A DNA stretch of 64,000 nt, taken from the NCBI RefSeq assembly GCF_030052815.1, contig NC_079502.1, positions 33,038,050-33,102,049 on the forward strand, in the 5' to 3' direction. Position numbers and translations under genes: made by a program. The stretch is from Hevea brasiliensis (Eukaryota; Streptophyta; Magnoliopsida; Malpighiales; Euphorbiaceae). Under the pieces are notes generated by a model. That model worked only from the letters and a program-made list of their open reading frames with translations. It did not search any database and was not told the origin of the DNA. How positions within the stretch are numbered: the first letter of the stretch is position 1; each line of letters starts with the position of its first letter. Positions 13,101 through 25,420 of the stretch are shown in pieces.

Positions 13101-13490
13101 TCCTCTATAACTCTTCCTTTGTAGGGGTGAGGGGTGAGCATATAAGACCTAAGATCCTCTAAACTAAGCATATTACATGTAGAGACAAGGGATTTAAAGG
13201 TAGGGATGAGCATTTGGTTGGTTCAGTTTTGAATCGAATCAAAAAAATCAAAGCCAAAAATCGAATTATTAATATTGTAAATCAGATTGAACTAATATTA
13301 ATAAAAGAACTGAATCAAACTGAACCGAATGTTTTGGTGCAGTTTGGTTCAGTAATTCGGTCAGCCTCATTTACGTTGAGATCATCCAACAATGGCCATT
13401 ACTAATTACTTCCTCAACTTATAAAAACACATTAATAAAAAAGGAAAAATTTTAGATGACTCTGAATCCCTACAAAACATAAGAAATATA
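13101..13490. other. Spacer between two LTRs, with a possible hAT-like fragment
   Basis: No gene. From 13201 the sequence TAGGGATGAGCA followed by repeated GGTTCAG/GAACCGA-type words resembles the ends of non-autonomous hAT elements of plants. I cannot find a matching inverted end or an 8-bp duplication, so this is weak. The final five bases (13486-13490, ATATA) are the left target duplication of solo LTR S1. Confidence 0.35.
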
Positions 13491-14848
13491 TGTCACACCC
13501 TACTCCTCCGTAAGGCATAACATGATCCCATAGTGCACCTAATGAATTACCGTACTTTGTCTATCGGTAACTCATCAAATATACTATAAGAGATTTTAGA
13601 ACAATTTCCACTCATTTTTAAGTTGGTGGGTAATTTTTATCAAGTATTAAAAACCTTTAATTGACACTAAGTCATAAATCAAATTCATGATTAAAATCTG
13701 GTGTTATAAAAAATTTTCTAAATTTCGGTAGAGTGCTGGCTGTATTTTGAGAAAATAGTTCTTCAAACCTGAAAAGAAAAACACTTCCAATATGTTTTCT
13801 CAACCACAACTCCAATAAACTCAATTTCATCTCCCAAATCAACACAATTAACGTAATCCATTTTTTTTTTCAAGCCATACTTAGCATAGAGAAAACTATA
13901 CATGGATTTTAAAACTCAGGAAGAAATTTGGATATTACATTCATTACAAAACTCAGAAATAAATTTGAATATTACAATAATTTACATTTTAATTACATAC
14001 CCAAAATAATATTATAAAAGTTTTTATACAACTGCTCAAATAAATTACATACATATAATTACATGCATACATCAAAATCTAATGTACAAGGGTATACCTC
14101 TAATACACCCGAAGCTAATCCCAATGAGTCTTCAAGGAGCAACTACCGGAAATCTCACTTAGCTGCTTTATCTTCACTTTCACCTGCAACAGCATACAAA
14201 GCTATCGTTGAGTGGTAAACTTAGTGGTACACAACTATAATTTAAAATACAATATACAATACCTTGCCAAAATTTTAGCAAAGTATTTGGAAATCTTGAA
14301 ATTCAATCAAAATTTCAAAAATCAAAATATTCGTTGCCAATAAAATAAATCACTTTTTAAAATGACTCTGCTCAAGAATTTCAATTTATCAAATAATAAC
14401 TGAACATTTAAAGTAATTCCAGTAATTTATAGAAATAAATCTTAATTTAAATAAAATCAATTATGCATAAATCCCATTTGAAATCACAATTCTTACTATT
14501 CAAAACCTATTCTTTATCTCACTAACTATACAAGACTAATATGTAAGGGCCATCTTTGGAGTGATTCTAACTCCTTATGGTTGGGGAGATCGAATCGAGA
14601 TTCTAACTCCCTATGGTTGGGGAGGTCGAATCATCGTGCACAGTACACACCACAATAATACAACTTTCGAAAGGGCCAATGAAAAACTTAGATTTAACCT
14701 CTAATAAAAGGAGAATCTAAGCCTATGCACGTACCATGGTAATCAAAACAAAGCTAACTTCATTGTCTCCTCAACAAATGAGAGAGACTGGTAATAACCT
14801 AGTCAAGCATCTATAGAAAGATATAAAATAATATCATGAATCTCCTTG
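13491..14848 (-). repeat. Solo LTR S1, left segment
   Basis: Begins TGTCACACCC at 13491, preceded by ATATA (13486-13490). The other end of S1 is at 43805, followed by ATATA (43806-43810). The segment aligns by eye with the first 1.25 kb of the GyB LTR (14849 on) and then stops at 14848, where GyB begins. Adding the segment at 40422-43805 and removing the Cassandra insertion gives about 3.95 kb, the same as the 3.97 kb GyA LTR. Minus orientation. Confidence 0.88.
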
Positions 14849-17800
14849 TGTCACACCCTATTCCTCCGTAAGATGTAACATGATCCCGTAGTATACCTAA
14901 TGAATTACCGTACTTCACCTACCAATAACCCATTAAATATACTACAAGAAATTTTGAATCAATTTTCGTGAAATTTAAATCATCGATTAAAATCTGGTGT
15001 TAAAATTTTTTTTCAAAGTTTCAGCAGAGTGTCGGTTGTATTTTGAGAAAACAGTTCTTCAAACCTGAAAAGAAAACACTCCCAATATGTTTTCTCAAAT
15101 ACAACTCCAATAAACTTCATTTCATCTCATAATTCAATCTCAATAATCAAATCATTTCATTTTCAAACCAAGCTCATGATAAAAGAAACATTTCATTAAT
15201 TATAAGACTCAAAAATTAATATTACAAAACTATACAGGTAAATGAAATCTCAAATTTACATTTAATTACATACCAAAATATTTTACAAGAGTTTTTATAC
15301 CACTGTTCAAATAATTTACATACATATTATTACATGCATACATTAAAACCTGTGTATATGGGTATACCTATGATAAACTTGGAGCTGATCTGAATGTGTC
15401 TTCAAAGAAGTTTACTCAATTGCTCTATACTCTTTCACCTGCGACAGCATACAAAGCTATCGCTGAGTAGTGAACTCAGTGGTGCACAACTATAATTTAA
15501 AACAAAGTATAATATACCTTAATAAAAATTACAGCAATAATTTGGAAATCTGAATACTCATCAAATTCCAAAACTCAAAATATTCATTGCCAATAATATA
15601 AATCATTTGTATAAAATGACTTTGATTACGAAATTCAATTTATCAAATCATAACTAACCATTTAAGGTGATTCCAACAATTTATTGGAAATACATAAATC
15701 ATAATTGAAATCATAATTCATTACTATTTAAAAACTATTCTTTATCTCGAAAACAATTCTTTATCTCAAAAACCATTCTTTATCTCACTAACTATGCAAG
15801 ACTAGTCCGAAAGGGCCATCTTCGGGGTGATTCTAACTCCCTATGGTCGGGGAGGTCGAATCGGATTCTAACTCCCTATGGTTGGGGAGGTCAAATCATC
15901 GTGCACAGTACACATCACAATAAATGAAACTTCCGAAAGGGCCATAACATAAAACTTAGATCTAACCTCTAATAAGAGGAGAATCTAAGCTTGTGCACGT
16001 ACCATGGTAATCAAAACACAACTAACTCCATTGTCTTCTCAACAAATGAGAGAGACGGGTAATAACCTAGTCAAGCATCTATAGTGAGATATAAAACAAT
16101 ATCACAATCCTTTAGTGAGCATAAATCACAATACAATTCGATTCAAAGTCAATTCCAATATCCAATAATTTTTATGCTCATCACAATTCAAATCATAAAT
16201 TTGCATTTTTCCATACAAATTGCCCATCACAATTCAAAACATGTTCCATCACAATTTTCCAAAATATAATTTATTCAATCCACAACAATGCTTAATACTT
16301 GTGGAAATACCATTTCACAAAGTTAAATTAATGCATACTATAACAATTTTAATAATCATTGAATTAAATCCAATGCTTGTTAAACATAATACATAAGAAA
16401 TATGTCATTTAATCAGATGAAATATTCAGAACAAAATCATTTAAAAACTAGTTGTGCACAAACCTAATTCGAGTCGCTCCTAGGCCTTGACTCAATGTTC
16501 TTTATACTTCTCAATATCCTTATCAACTGAAACACAAGTGTTTCAGTACTCAATGAATTTGTTTCCAACCATAAAATCCAATATCTAAATTTTTTTGGTA
16601 CTGTTCCCTTCAATTTATTTCATTAGTCAACTTATAATGTTAACCCTTGATGAACTCTAAGTGAGTCAATTCTAATGTTACCAATATGTCACATTTTAGA
16701 GCCCTTTAGTGTTGGTATATGTTACCAATTTCATTTTCAAGTGTATTGCATTTTATTGCAATTTACTAGATTTCGGTACACTATTTTGACCTAGCCGGAT
16801 GACCTAGTTTCCTCAGTTTTCGGGTTTCAGTCTAAACTACAAACTTGTAGGTCTATGTCTTATTGCACGCGGGGCAAAATTTCAGATCATTCTGAGTTGT
16901 GTAGACCAAGATATGGTCAATTTACCAATGCTTGATAGAATGCACTAAAATGGTAGGCTTAGGTCATTTTTAGGTCACTTTTGGTTCGGCCAGTTTTGGT
17001 ACCTGAAATTGTGCAAGCTATTTGGCTTGGTTTTGGCCATTTCTGGGCTTTGGTGTCTTCATAATAATTGTAGACTTATGTCTAAACTATCCATGGTAAA
17101 AATTTCAGGTCAATTGGATCTGTTTTGAGTAAGTTATGGTCAAAACACTAACTGCTGCCCAAATGGTCAATTTTCAGGCTTTCAAGTCACTAATCCGGAT
17201 TTGGTCATTTTTCAAGTCACCTTCTAGGTAGAATTTAGGTAAGCTTCCTTCATGAAAGTTGGCACATTTTGTGCCTAGTTTTACCTCCAATTTACCTAAT
17301 ACCAATTGGAGCCACACACTTAGGGTTATAGGTCCATTTGCACACTGCCCTTTACATGTGTTTCAAACACCAAACCAAACACATGTTTACCAATTACATT
17401 TTCACTTCCCATACCATTCTGCATTTGATACTAACCAAAACCATTCCATTCTCTACATTATCGGTCAACTTGGACATAAAATAACCACTTCAAATACACC
17501 AAATGCAGTCACCATTCACAAAGTTCAATCCCAATAATATATACACATAAATACTTCTAATTATCACACAAACTTCCATCATCAAATTACATACCTATCA
17601 CTACTATTCCACACACATATATGCTGCCATTCTTTTTTACAATATTTCAACAACATTTCATGAATTTGAACCTTACCAATTTCCATTTGGAGGCTGCCCA
17701 AAAACTACACATACACATCAACTTCCATTTTCACTTTTCAAGCTTACAAATCAAACTTTATACATGGAATTCAACTTCAATACATTTAAACATATAAATC

Positions 17801-18839
17801 AACACCCCAAATCACCAATTACATGAAGAAAACAAGTTACATATTAAACTTTCATGCCTGCCGAAATGGAGCAGCACCTTCACTTACCAAACTTCAACTT
17901 TTCTTCCATATATCAACTTATCTCAACACCCACACAAACTTTAACAAAGAAAAGTTGAAGAAATGGATACTTACCCCTTGTGAGCTTGACCAAACTTCAC
18001 CTATTCCTCTTGAAATTACTATCAAATTCTTGCTTGCACGGTGGGGATAAACTTTAATGAAGACAAGTTGTGGAAAGCATGGCATGGAGATTTGAGCTTG
18101 AGAAGTGGGTGGCCATGGATGAAAGCTTGGGAGGATTTTTGGCTAGTTTGTTTAGGAGGTTGAAGATGACATATTTTCTGTCCCAATATACTATATTATA
18201 TGTCCATTAACTTCACTTAGTGGAGCATTAAGTATGGTTAAAGTATTAATTAATCCAAAGTTTTCAATTTCCCACATTTTCCTCATATCTTTTACTATTT
18301 AAATTATGTACCACTATTTTAATTTTTCATGACATTTTCCAAGTGTAATATCATTTATTTTTAATGGACATTTAGGTCAAAAGGCAACTCAGGATGTCAA
18401 ATGACCACAATGCCCCTATTCGGGTTGCATTCCCTATTTTTCGGTAACACCGAGTTTTGTCATTTTCTTGATTTCTCGTTTTTCTTTATACTAATTAATT
18501 AATTTTCTTTGATATTTCTAATGACATTTATACTTCAATAAGTCTTTAATTATGTATTGAAACTAAATTTTGAGGGTTCCCTGTAGTCCTAGGGTCGGCT
18601 ATTGCCTGTGCCGTAACTTCCCCGTGCGATCACCCATCGCTGCAGTGCTGGCTCATTTAACTTAGTTTCATTTCATTGCCATTATTTTTCCTTTGTTTTT
18701 CTTATATTTTCCTTTCTTATATTTCATTATTATATGTCTCCTCACTAATATTGAAATGTAGTTCTAGGCATCCTAGTTGTCCGGACAAACACTGGTCACC
18801 CGAACAGTAGAACACACTACCAAACATAGGGGTGTTACA
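14849..18839 (-). repeat. GyB 3' LTR (3991 bp)
   Basis: Bounded by TGTCACACCC at 14849 and GTGTTACA at 18839. The first 0.55 kb is repeated at 21801-22350. It has the hairpin module near 15440-15480, long AT-rich non-coding stretches, and a 5S-like block at 18615-18662. The open frames of 61-92 codons inside are chance frames. Confidence 0.9.
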
Positions 18840-18840
18840 A

Positions 18841-18853
18841 TTCTCCCCCCTTT
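18841..18853 (-). other. Polypurine tract of GyB
   Basis: Minus strand reads AAAGGGGGGAGAA immediately before the LTR start. It is the expected plus-strand primer site. Confidence 0.8.
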
Positions 18854-18885
18854 AAATAAATTTCATCTCGAAATTTTACCTGGTA

Positions 18886-19930
18886 TCAGTCTCTGAATAG
18901 TTGTGGATGCTGTCTCCTCATGTCCTCTTCACGTTTCCAAGTAGCTTCCTGGCCTGAATGATGGTTCCATAGCACTTTAACCAGGTGTATCTGTTTATTC
19001 CTCAGCTGCTTCACCTCATATGTCAGAATTTCTATGGGTTCTTCCTCATATGAAAGGTTTGGATTTACCTCAATCTCTTCAACTGATAGAACATGAGATG
19101 GGTCAGATTTGTACCTCCTTAACATGGACACATGGAAGACACTGTGTATCCTTTCTAGCTCTGGAGGTAATGCCAACCGATATACTAAAGGACCCACTCT
19201 CTCCAAAACCTCGTATGGTCCGATAAAACGAGGACTCAGTTTTCCCTTTCTGCTAAATCTCATAATCCTCTTCCAAGGAGAAACTTTAAGGAATACCTTA
19301 TTACCCACTTTATATTCAATATCTCTTCTCTTCAGATCAACATAGGACTTCTAATGGTCTGATGCAGCCTTGAGTTGATCTCTGATCAATCTGATCTTTT
19401 CCTCTGTCTGCTGAACAATTTCTAGCCCAATCATCTTCCTTTCACCTACTTCATCCCAACATAGGGGAATTCTGCACTTTCTGCCATATAAAGATTCATT
19501 TGAAGGCATCCCAATGCTTGATTGGTAGCTGTTGTTATAAGCAAACTCAATCAAAGGTAAGTGTATATCCCAACTACCTTTAAACTCAATCTTACAAGCC
19601 CGTAGCATATCCTCCAATATCTGAATTACCCTCTTAGACTGGCCATCTTTCTGTGGGTGGAATGCCGTGCTGAAGTTCAATCTAGTTCCTAGGGCTCTCT
19701 GAAGACTACCCCAGAATCTAGGAGTGAACCTAGGATCTCTGTCTGATACAATCGATACTGGCACTCCATGCCGTTTTACAATCTCATTTATGTACAATTT
19801 AGCCAATCTCTCCAACTATAGTCTATCCGGACTGGCAAAAAGTGAGCAAACTTGGTTAGTCTATCAACTATGACCCATACCACATCATGACTATTCTGTG
19901 TCCTCGAAAGTTTCATCACAAAATCCATAG
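18886..19930 (-). pseudogene. Integrase catalytic core and chromodomain of GyB pol (dead)
   Basis: Reading down the minus strand: the first catalytic Asp in IVDRLTK, the second in IVSDRDPRF, then DGQSK where the family has DGQSE. The third catalytic residue has therefore changed from Glu to Lys (codon 19633-19635). Next come WDEVGERK, the 'PRFIGPYEVLERVGP' and 'HVSMLRRY' boxes of chromovirus integrases, and a C-terminal chromodomain-like segment ending QEATWKREEDMRRQHPQLF. The frame is continuous from 19815 to 18886 except for one TAG just before 19350; one missing base near 19815 shifts it from the upstream part. It would have inserted element DNA and targeted chromatin. It cannot do so now. 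Confidence 0.88.
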
Positions 19931-21093
19931 TTATCCGTTCCCTGACAATGTTTCATAAGGTGCCATTTGTATGCTAGCTTGACACTTATTATTGTATATA
20001 AATTCTGTTAGTGGGAGGTATCTGTCCCATCTCCCCTTGGATTCAAGGATACAAGTTCTTAGTATATTCTCGAGGGCTTATTACATTTTACAGGTTATTA
20101 TTATCATTTCATTTCATTATTTACAGAAACTCAATGAGTTTCAGAATTTACCTGAATTACTTATTTCGACTATCCATCCGTTTGAGGATGATAAGTCGTA
20201 TTGATATCTCTAAACTTATAGCAATTACTGTGGTACATGTAGTTCACATTATTGTAACCGAGTTACTGACTCCAGCTACCTTACAAGTGTAGTCTTTCGA
20301 CAGGCTAGTTCTAAAGATTTTAAATTTCTGACTAAAATTTTCACGTTTATTTCTCGTAATAGTACTCTATTCGGGCGTAACTGTATCAATTTATAGATTA
20401 CTTACAAATATTATTATTTTATTGTACCACGAGGAAGCACATAGCTCTACACAATAATCCCATGTCAGTACTGTAATCTGCAGCTTACAATACAAACATC
20501 GAGAACATTACATAGTCACTACGTTATAACCTCATGGACTAGGTTTTCTAACATCTTATCTTTCTCGAATCCACTAATATCCTAAACTGATTCTGATTAC
20601 AATATCCCTTGACAATTACTAACAGTAACATCTTTGCCCTCATCTAGAGCAATTCTATTACTGTAACTTACTTTTAGGTCGTATTGCCTTACATTAAGTA
20701 GGCTCGTCAATTAGCTTTATAATTTATGGTGTGTTAGAAAATACTTTTAGCTAATAATTCTTCCAAAATTAATGTCAATCATACTTATATTATAGTTTTT
20801 ATCCTAAAGGACTAGTCACTAATACATCAAAATTTATTCCCATGTAAAGGAATAGCAACAAAACATATAGTTCTAACACTAGCACACAACTAAGTAGTGC
20901 TGGGATCAAATAATAACTAATTATTTCTTTCAAAAATTATGAACTTTCTAGTAGCTACATCCGAAGTTTCTGTTCTTTCTCCTTGGCGCATAGTGGATGC
21001 TCTGACTGGTGCACTACTATATTCGGGTTGATTCACTGTGTTATGGTGGTGAGGAGTACTAACTCTATTTCTATCTCGACTCTGACTAACTGT
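19931..21093. other. Degenerate and non-coding internal region of GyB
   Basis: No gene. 19931-19990 is worn integrase sequence. The part from about 20280 to 20880 is related to 4400-4954 of GyA and leads into the protease end of gag on the minus strand. Reverse transcriptase and RNase H are absent. The short open frames here are not supported by any motif. Confidence 0.6.
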
Positions 21094-21579
21094 TTATGAA
21101 CTATAGAGAGCAAATCGAGGTGCTCTAGTACAATCTCTAACAAAGTGTCCAAGCTTTCCATAATTGTAGTAGGCTCCAGAGGCCTTACGACAAATACCTC
21201 CATGCAGCTTACCATAAACATGACAGAAACGGGCAAAATAGGAACTTATGGTTGTTTGACAACTAGATCTTGGTGTTCTCTGCCCTGATGATCCACCTCT
21301 GTCATATCCCTGAGCTCGGGGCTCCTCAAAATCTTTTCTCTTCCCCAAATTACTGTTCGAGCTCTGACCCATAGGTTTCTCCCTCTTCTCTATTTCACAC
21401 TGCCCATGTGGGGGTTGGGTTTGTGTTTGAGCTTGAGCTGACAGTGTATCAGCCATTTGTTGAAAGAAAGTGGCCATTTGCTGGGCCATTTGTGCAGTAA
21501 TTTGTACCAATGAAACTGGTACAATTGGGCCTTCGACAATTTGTGGAGCTGGGGCCTCAACTTGTACTTCTGCCATCAT
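21094..21579 (-). pseudogene. gag remnant of GyB, capsid core deleted, zinc knuckle damaged
   Basis: A 161-codon frame begins at Met 21579. It contains FFQQMADTL, a charged Gln-rich stretch, GKRKDFEEPRA, and then the knuckle region. GyA has CFNCG at the second knuckle, and GyB reads YYNYG, so two zinc-binding Cys are now Tyr (G-to-A changes). The capsid domain between QQMADTL and the knuckle is missing, exactly as in GyA, which implies a common deleted ancestor. A stop at 21094 cuts the frame before the protease part. Confidence 0.75.
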
Positions 21580-21781
21580 AAACTGTTCTATTGTCCCATT
21601 TTTTTTCTTCCATATCTTTTCACAGGATTTTCTATTTCCTGTACAACTAACACAAGGAGATTTCTCTCCATTAGTTCATATTTATGATGTAAATGTACTA
21701 TATGTATCAAACATTTGAGCAGTTGTATTTACCGGTAAAAAGATTTCAAATTCACAGGTCAAAATTCACTTTAAAACCATT

Positions 21782-21793
21782 GCTCTGATACCA
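21782..21793 (-). other. Primer binding site of GyB
   Basis: Minus strand TGGTATCAGAGC, 7 bp from the 5' LTR end at 21801. It is a perfect match to the initiator Met tRNA type. Confidence 0.92.
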
Positions 21794-21800
21794 CAAAACA

Positions 21801-22350
21801 TGTCACACCCTACTCCTCCGTAAGATGTAACATGATCCCGTAGTATACCTAATGAATTACCGTACTTCGCCTACCGGTAACCCATTAAATATACTACAAG
21901 GGATTTTGAATCAATTTTCATGAAATTTAAATCATCGATTAAAATCTGGTGTTAAAAATTTTTTTCAAAATTTCAGCAGAGTGCCGGCTGTATTTTGAGA
22001 AAATAGTTCTTCAAACCTGAAAAGAAAACACTCCCAATATGTTTTCTCAAATACAACTCCAATAAACTTCATTTCATCTCATAATTCAATCTCAATAATT
22101 AAATCATTTCATTTTCAAACTATCCTCATGATAAAAGAAACATTTCATTAATTACAAGACTCAAAAATTAATATTACAAAACTATATAGGTAAATGAAAT
22201 CTCAAATTTACATTACAATAATTTACATTTAATTACATACCAAAATATTTTAGAAGAGTTTTTATACAACTGCTCAAATAATTTACATACATATTATTAC
22301 ATGTATACATCAAAACCTGTGTATATGGGTATACCTATGATAAACCTGGA
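21801..22350 (-). repeat. GyB 5' LTR, truncated to 550 bp
   Basis: Begins TGTCACACCC and follows the 3' LTR (14849 on) closely up to about 22350, where it stops in mid-LTR. Most of this LTR, including its promoter and transcription start, is gone. The break leads into a patchwork junction (22351-22393). Confidence 0.88.
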
Positions 22351-22393
22351 ACTTCGAAATGGTATTGGCAATAAACTTCATTTCATCTCATAA
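22351..22393. other. Filler DNA at a deletion junction, copied from two nearby places
   Basis: Bases 22352-22371 repeat 22423-22442 exactly (20 bp, GyC LTR). Bases 22370-22393 repeat 22061-22084 exactly (24 bp, GyB LTR). The two pieces sit between the broken GyB LTR and the broken GyC LTR. This pattern is typical of synthesis-dependent end joining after a double-strand break. Confidence 0.8.
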
Positions 22394-24589
22394 ACTGAAA
22401 ATTCTGCCCAATTAACATTAAGCTTCGAAATGGTATTGGCAACCAATACCAACAAATTTTGAATGCAAAATGTGGTATCTTTGAGAACTTAGGTTCAATA
22501 AATTTATTATGTATTAATAAGTCAACAATTTGAGTGAATAGTAATGTGAATAGTAATACATAGTCACAAAATATAATAACTAAATTGGTAGAGGAAATTA
22601 AGGTATGAAATTTGGAATCCATGAAATATTCATGGATTACTTGAAATAGAAATAGTAATTCACTTAAATGACTTAATGAACATTTAAGTTATGTAAGTAT
22701 ATAGTTAAGATTTATTCTCATTACTAGTAGGTCTAATAAAACATAAGTAATACCACTTGAATATGAAATGACATTAACCTAGATGGATTGTTGAGTATAA
22801 ATGGGATGAGGTTCACATTAGGATTTATGTTTCCATTACAAATAAGATAATAACACCTTGTATGAGTTATGAATTCATATAAATATTGTAATGAATAAAT
22901 GAATCACATGAAAATATGAATGGAACATTAGTTTTCTTTATAAGAGAAAGGAAAAATGTTTTGAGTACAATGGTATATGAACACCATTGTTGTGAATTGT
23001 GATCAATATGAATGATGTAAGGAATGTATGAATATTATGATGAATGTATAAATTATGAAATTTATCATGAAATAATAAAGTCATAAAACACAATATATTA
23101 ATATTTAATGATATTATGTGCCCTTGTGTTGCCTAGACATGTGTGTCAGATTGTATAGTTTGGCATGCCAATAGGGTATTATTTTAGCAGTACTGCGAAA
23201 GGCTTTATGCCTGTATTCATGGCTTTATGCCCGTATTCATGGCTTTTATGCCCGATTATGTGATATCATGGCTTTTTAGCCATACTGACTGCATACATGG
23301 TTGACGTTCTGCGTCCCATGGTATAACGGCCCGAGGCACCGCGGTGTCCAGTTCCAACGACCCGTTATCCAGTTTAGTCACCCTGTCATAGGTTACTTGG
23401 GCCGTGAAATTTATTGAAATAAGTTAAGAATATTAGTAACAAAAGAAATATTAGAAATTAAATAAATGAGTAAGATGACCTAAAATAAATTAGAATAGTT
23501 ATTTATTAGAAAGAATCGAAATAAAATGGACCAATATCAAAATTTACTTATTATGAAATAATCTGAGGCAACCTAGCAAGTATAGAGAAAATGCTAAAAG
23601 ATTAGCAAAGAAAATTATAACATAAATAAATATTGCAAATGTGACTTATATAATAACATAAGCATAAATTTATTATTTTCAGATCATTTTTCTTTGTACA
23701 TTATTGCTGTACATTGGCGAAATAAACACTTTCAAAGAAGACTAAATTAGGATAAATCATATTAAATTTTAGAAACCGCATGTGAAGTATAAATAAATCT
23801 TAATTATTTGAATTATGTTTTATTTCTATCTTTATTTGTATATTATTTTCTTGTTATATTATTGCACCACTAAGCATTAATGCTTAGCGCGATGGAATTG
23901 TTTCCTTCACGCAGGTACTGAAGCTAGAACCCAATGGATGTTTGACTTGGAATTTTGGGAGTTTTGATCTGCAGAGTGTCAAAGTTTGTCACCTCCTCAG
24001 CAATGCATGTAGATAGGGCCCATATAGATCATATTTTGTATTTTGTATAAAATGCTAGATATTGTATTATAATGTAGATTATGAACAGGTAATTAATAGG
24101 AATGCGATGTAAATTAATTAATTAGCTTTTTCATATGAAATTAATTTATATATTATGTAAATTATGAAATTTTGTAATTATTTTGTAAATTAAGGAAATT
24201 TGAAAATTTTGCTTATGTAATTTGAGAATGTTTACATATGAATTGAGTATGAATGGAAATGTATGGAAATGATTGTGAAATTGAAATGTATGAATGAGAT
24301 TTGAAATATGAGAAAATTATGAGGATGATTGATGAGATCATTATGATTAGCATGGATAAGATTTTATTTTGGAAATATTGTTGAATTTCAAACAGGTGAA
24401 TATTGAAATACACCAAACGATAATAAAATAGGGGAAACTCCGCTGGTTTCTCTGTCAAAAAATAATTGATATTAAATTAAATGACTTTAAAATTATTTAA
24501 AAAAATAAAGTAAGATAAGTTAGGGTGCTCCGGCACCGATTGTAGCATGCCTTGCTCGGCTACACTGTAGTCGGGTGAGAGGTGTTACA
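22394..24589 (+). repeat. GyC LTR copy 1 (5' part missing)
   Basis: Corresponds to about 35147-37349 of copy 2 with very high similarity. The promoter half is missing. It includes TTGGCATGCCAA (23160-23171), three units of a 20-bp repeat (23201-23254) and the perfect palindrome CTAAGCATTAATGCTTAG (23870-23887). It ends TGTTACA at 24589. Confidence 0.9.
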
Positions 24590-24594
24590 TTTAT

Positions 24595-24606
24595 TGGTAT
24601 TAGAGC
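24595..24606 (+). other. Primer binding site of GyC, first unit (one mismatch)
   Basis: TGGTATTAGAGC, 5 bp after the LTR end. The second unit (37355-37366) has the perfect TGGTATCAGAGC, so this copy carries a C-to-T change. Confidence 0.88.
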
Positions 24607-24684
24607 ACGGTTTAGGCGTTCCTAGGCATAGATAGATGGAAAGGGATAGTGTGCGTAACATGCATTGCATTCATATGAGTTGAG

Positions 24685-25420
24685 GTGACACTAATGCAGA
24701 TCTGTTTTCTTGGTTATTTTAGGTTAAGGTATGGACTCAGAATTCAGAGGGCAGTAGAAGAAGAAGTAGTAAGTCGTATCCCGACTGGGAGTGATATTGG
24801 AAATCAGGGAGATCCTGCTTCATCAGTGCAAGAGGTGCTTGTACAACCCCAACCGGCCTTGTTTAAGTAGATGACTGAATTCTTTCGACAGATGACTGGG
24901 GTTATTCCACCACTGCCTCAACGAAAATCACCTCTAGAAAAAATTAGGAAGTATGGAGCTGTAGATTTCAATGGTAGAAAGGAAGATGATTTTTTAGCGG
25001 CTGAGTATTGGTTAGAAAGGACTGAAAGAGTCCTACAGCAGCTCCATTGCACACCAGAATAGAGTTTGGAGTGTGTAGTTTCATTGTTACAAGAAGCTGC
25101 ATATCGGTGGTGGGATGTTGTAACCAAGGTAGTGCCACCAACTGACGTAACTTGGGAATTCTTTTTGATAGAGTTTAGAAAGAAATATATTAGCCGTGTT
25201 CATGAAGAGGAACAAAAGAGGAGTGGTGATCAGCAAAAGAGGAAATTTGGACAGTCTAGTAATAAGAGGCCGAGAGAATAGTTAAGTCAGACATATGATC
25301 AAAGTAGGAGATCTAAATCCAGGCCTATACACAGAAGAGATCAACCAGAAACACTAGTAGTGAGTGCGCCAGGACTAGCAAGAAAATGGGGTCATTGTAA
25401 CAAGTGGCATAAAGGTGAAT
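24685..25420 (+). pseudogene. gag of GyC, 5' part with capsid domain; broken by stops and by solo LTR S2
   Basis: Successive plus-strand frames give a retrotransposon gag capsid region. One part runs 'YGAVDFNGRKEDD', 'AEYWLERTERVLQQLHC'; the next contains EAAYRWWDVV and TWEFFLIEFRKKYIS. The order and motifs match the capsid domain of chromovirus gag. A TAG at about 24868 stands where the second copy (37627) has CAG, and the preceding GAG has become AAG. Another TAG lies at about 25060. After 25200 the frame jumps to the Arg/Lys-rich tail, so part of the capsid C-terminus is deleted. The gene is cut at 25420 by S2 and resumes at 29669 with the zinc knuckle. Confidence 0.82.

Larger units (their letters stand above)
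14849..22350 (-). mobile_element. GyB: minus-strand chromovirus-type element with truncated 5' LTR
   Basis: Order on the minus strand: truncated 5' LTR (22350-21801), PBS (21793-21782), gag remnant, non-coding module, integrase with chromodomain, purine tract, 3' LTR (18839-14849). The internal region is only 2.96 kb and lacks reverse transcriptase. It lies inside S1; the five bases to its left are CCTTG (14844-14848). The right end with its target duplication has been lost at the junction near 22350. Confidence 0.88.

Noticed and set aside
17259..17537. 92-codon frame in the GyB LTR
   Set aside because: Low-complexity composition, no motif, and LTR location.
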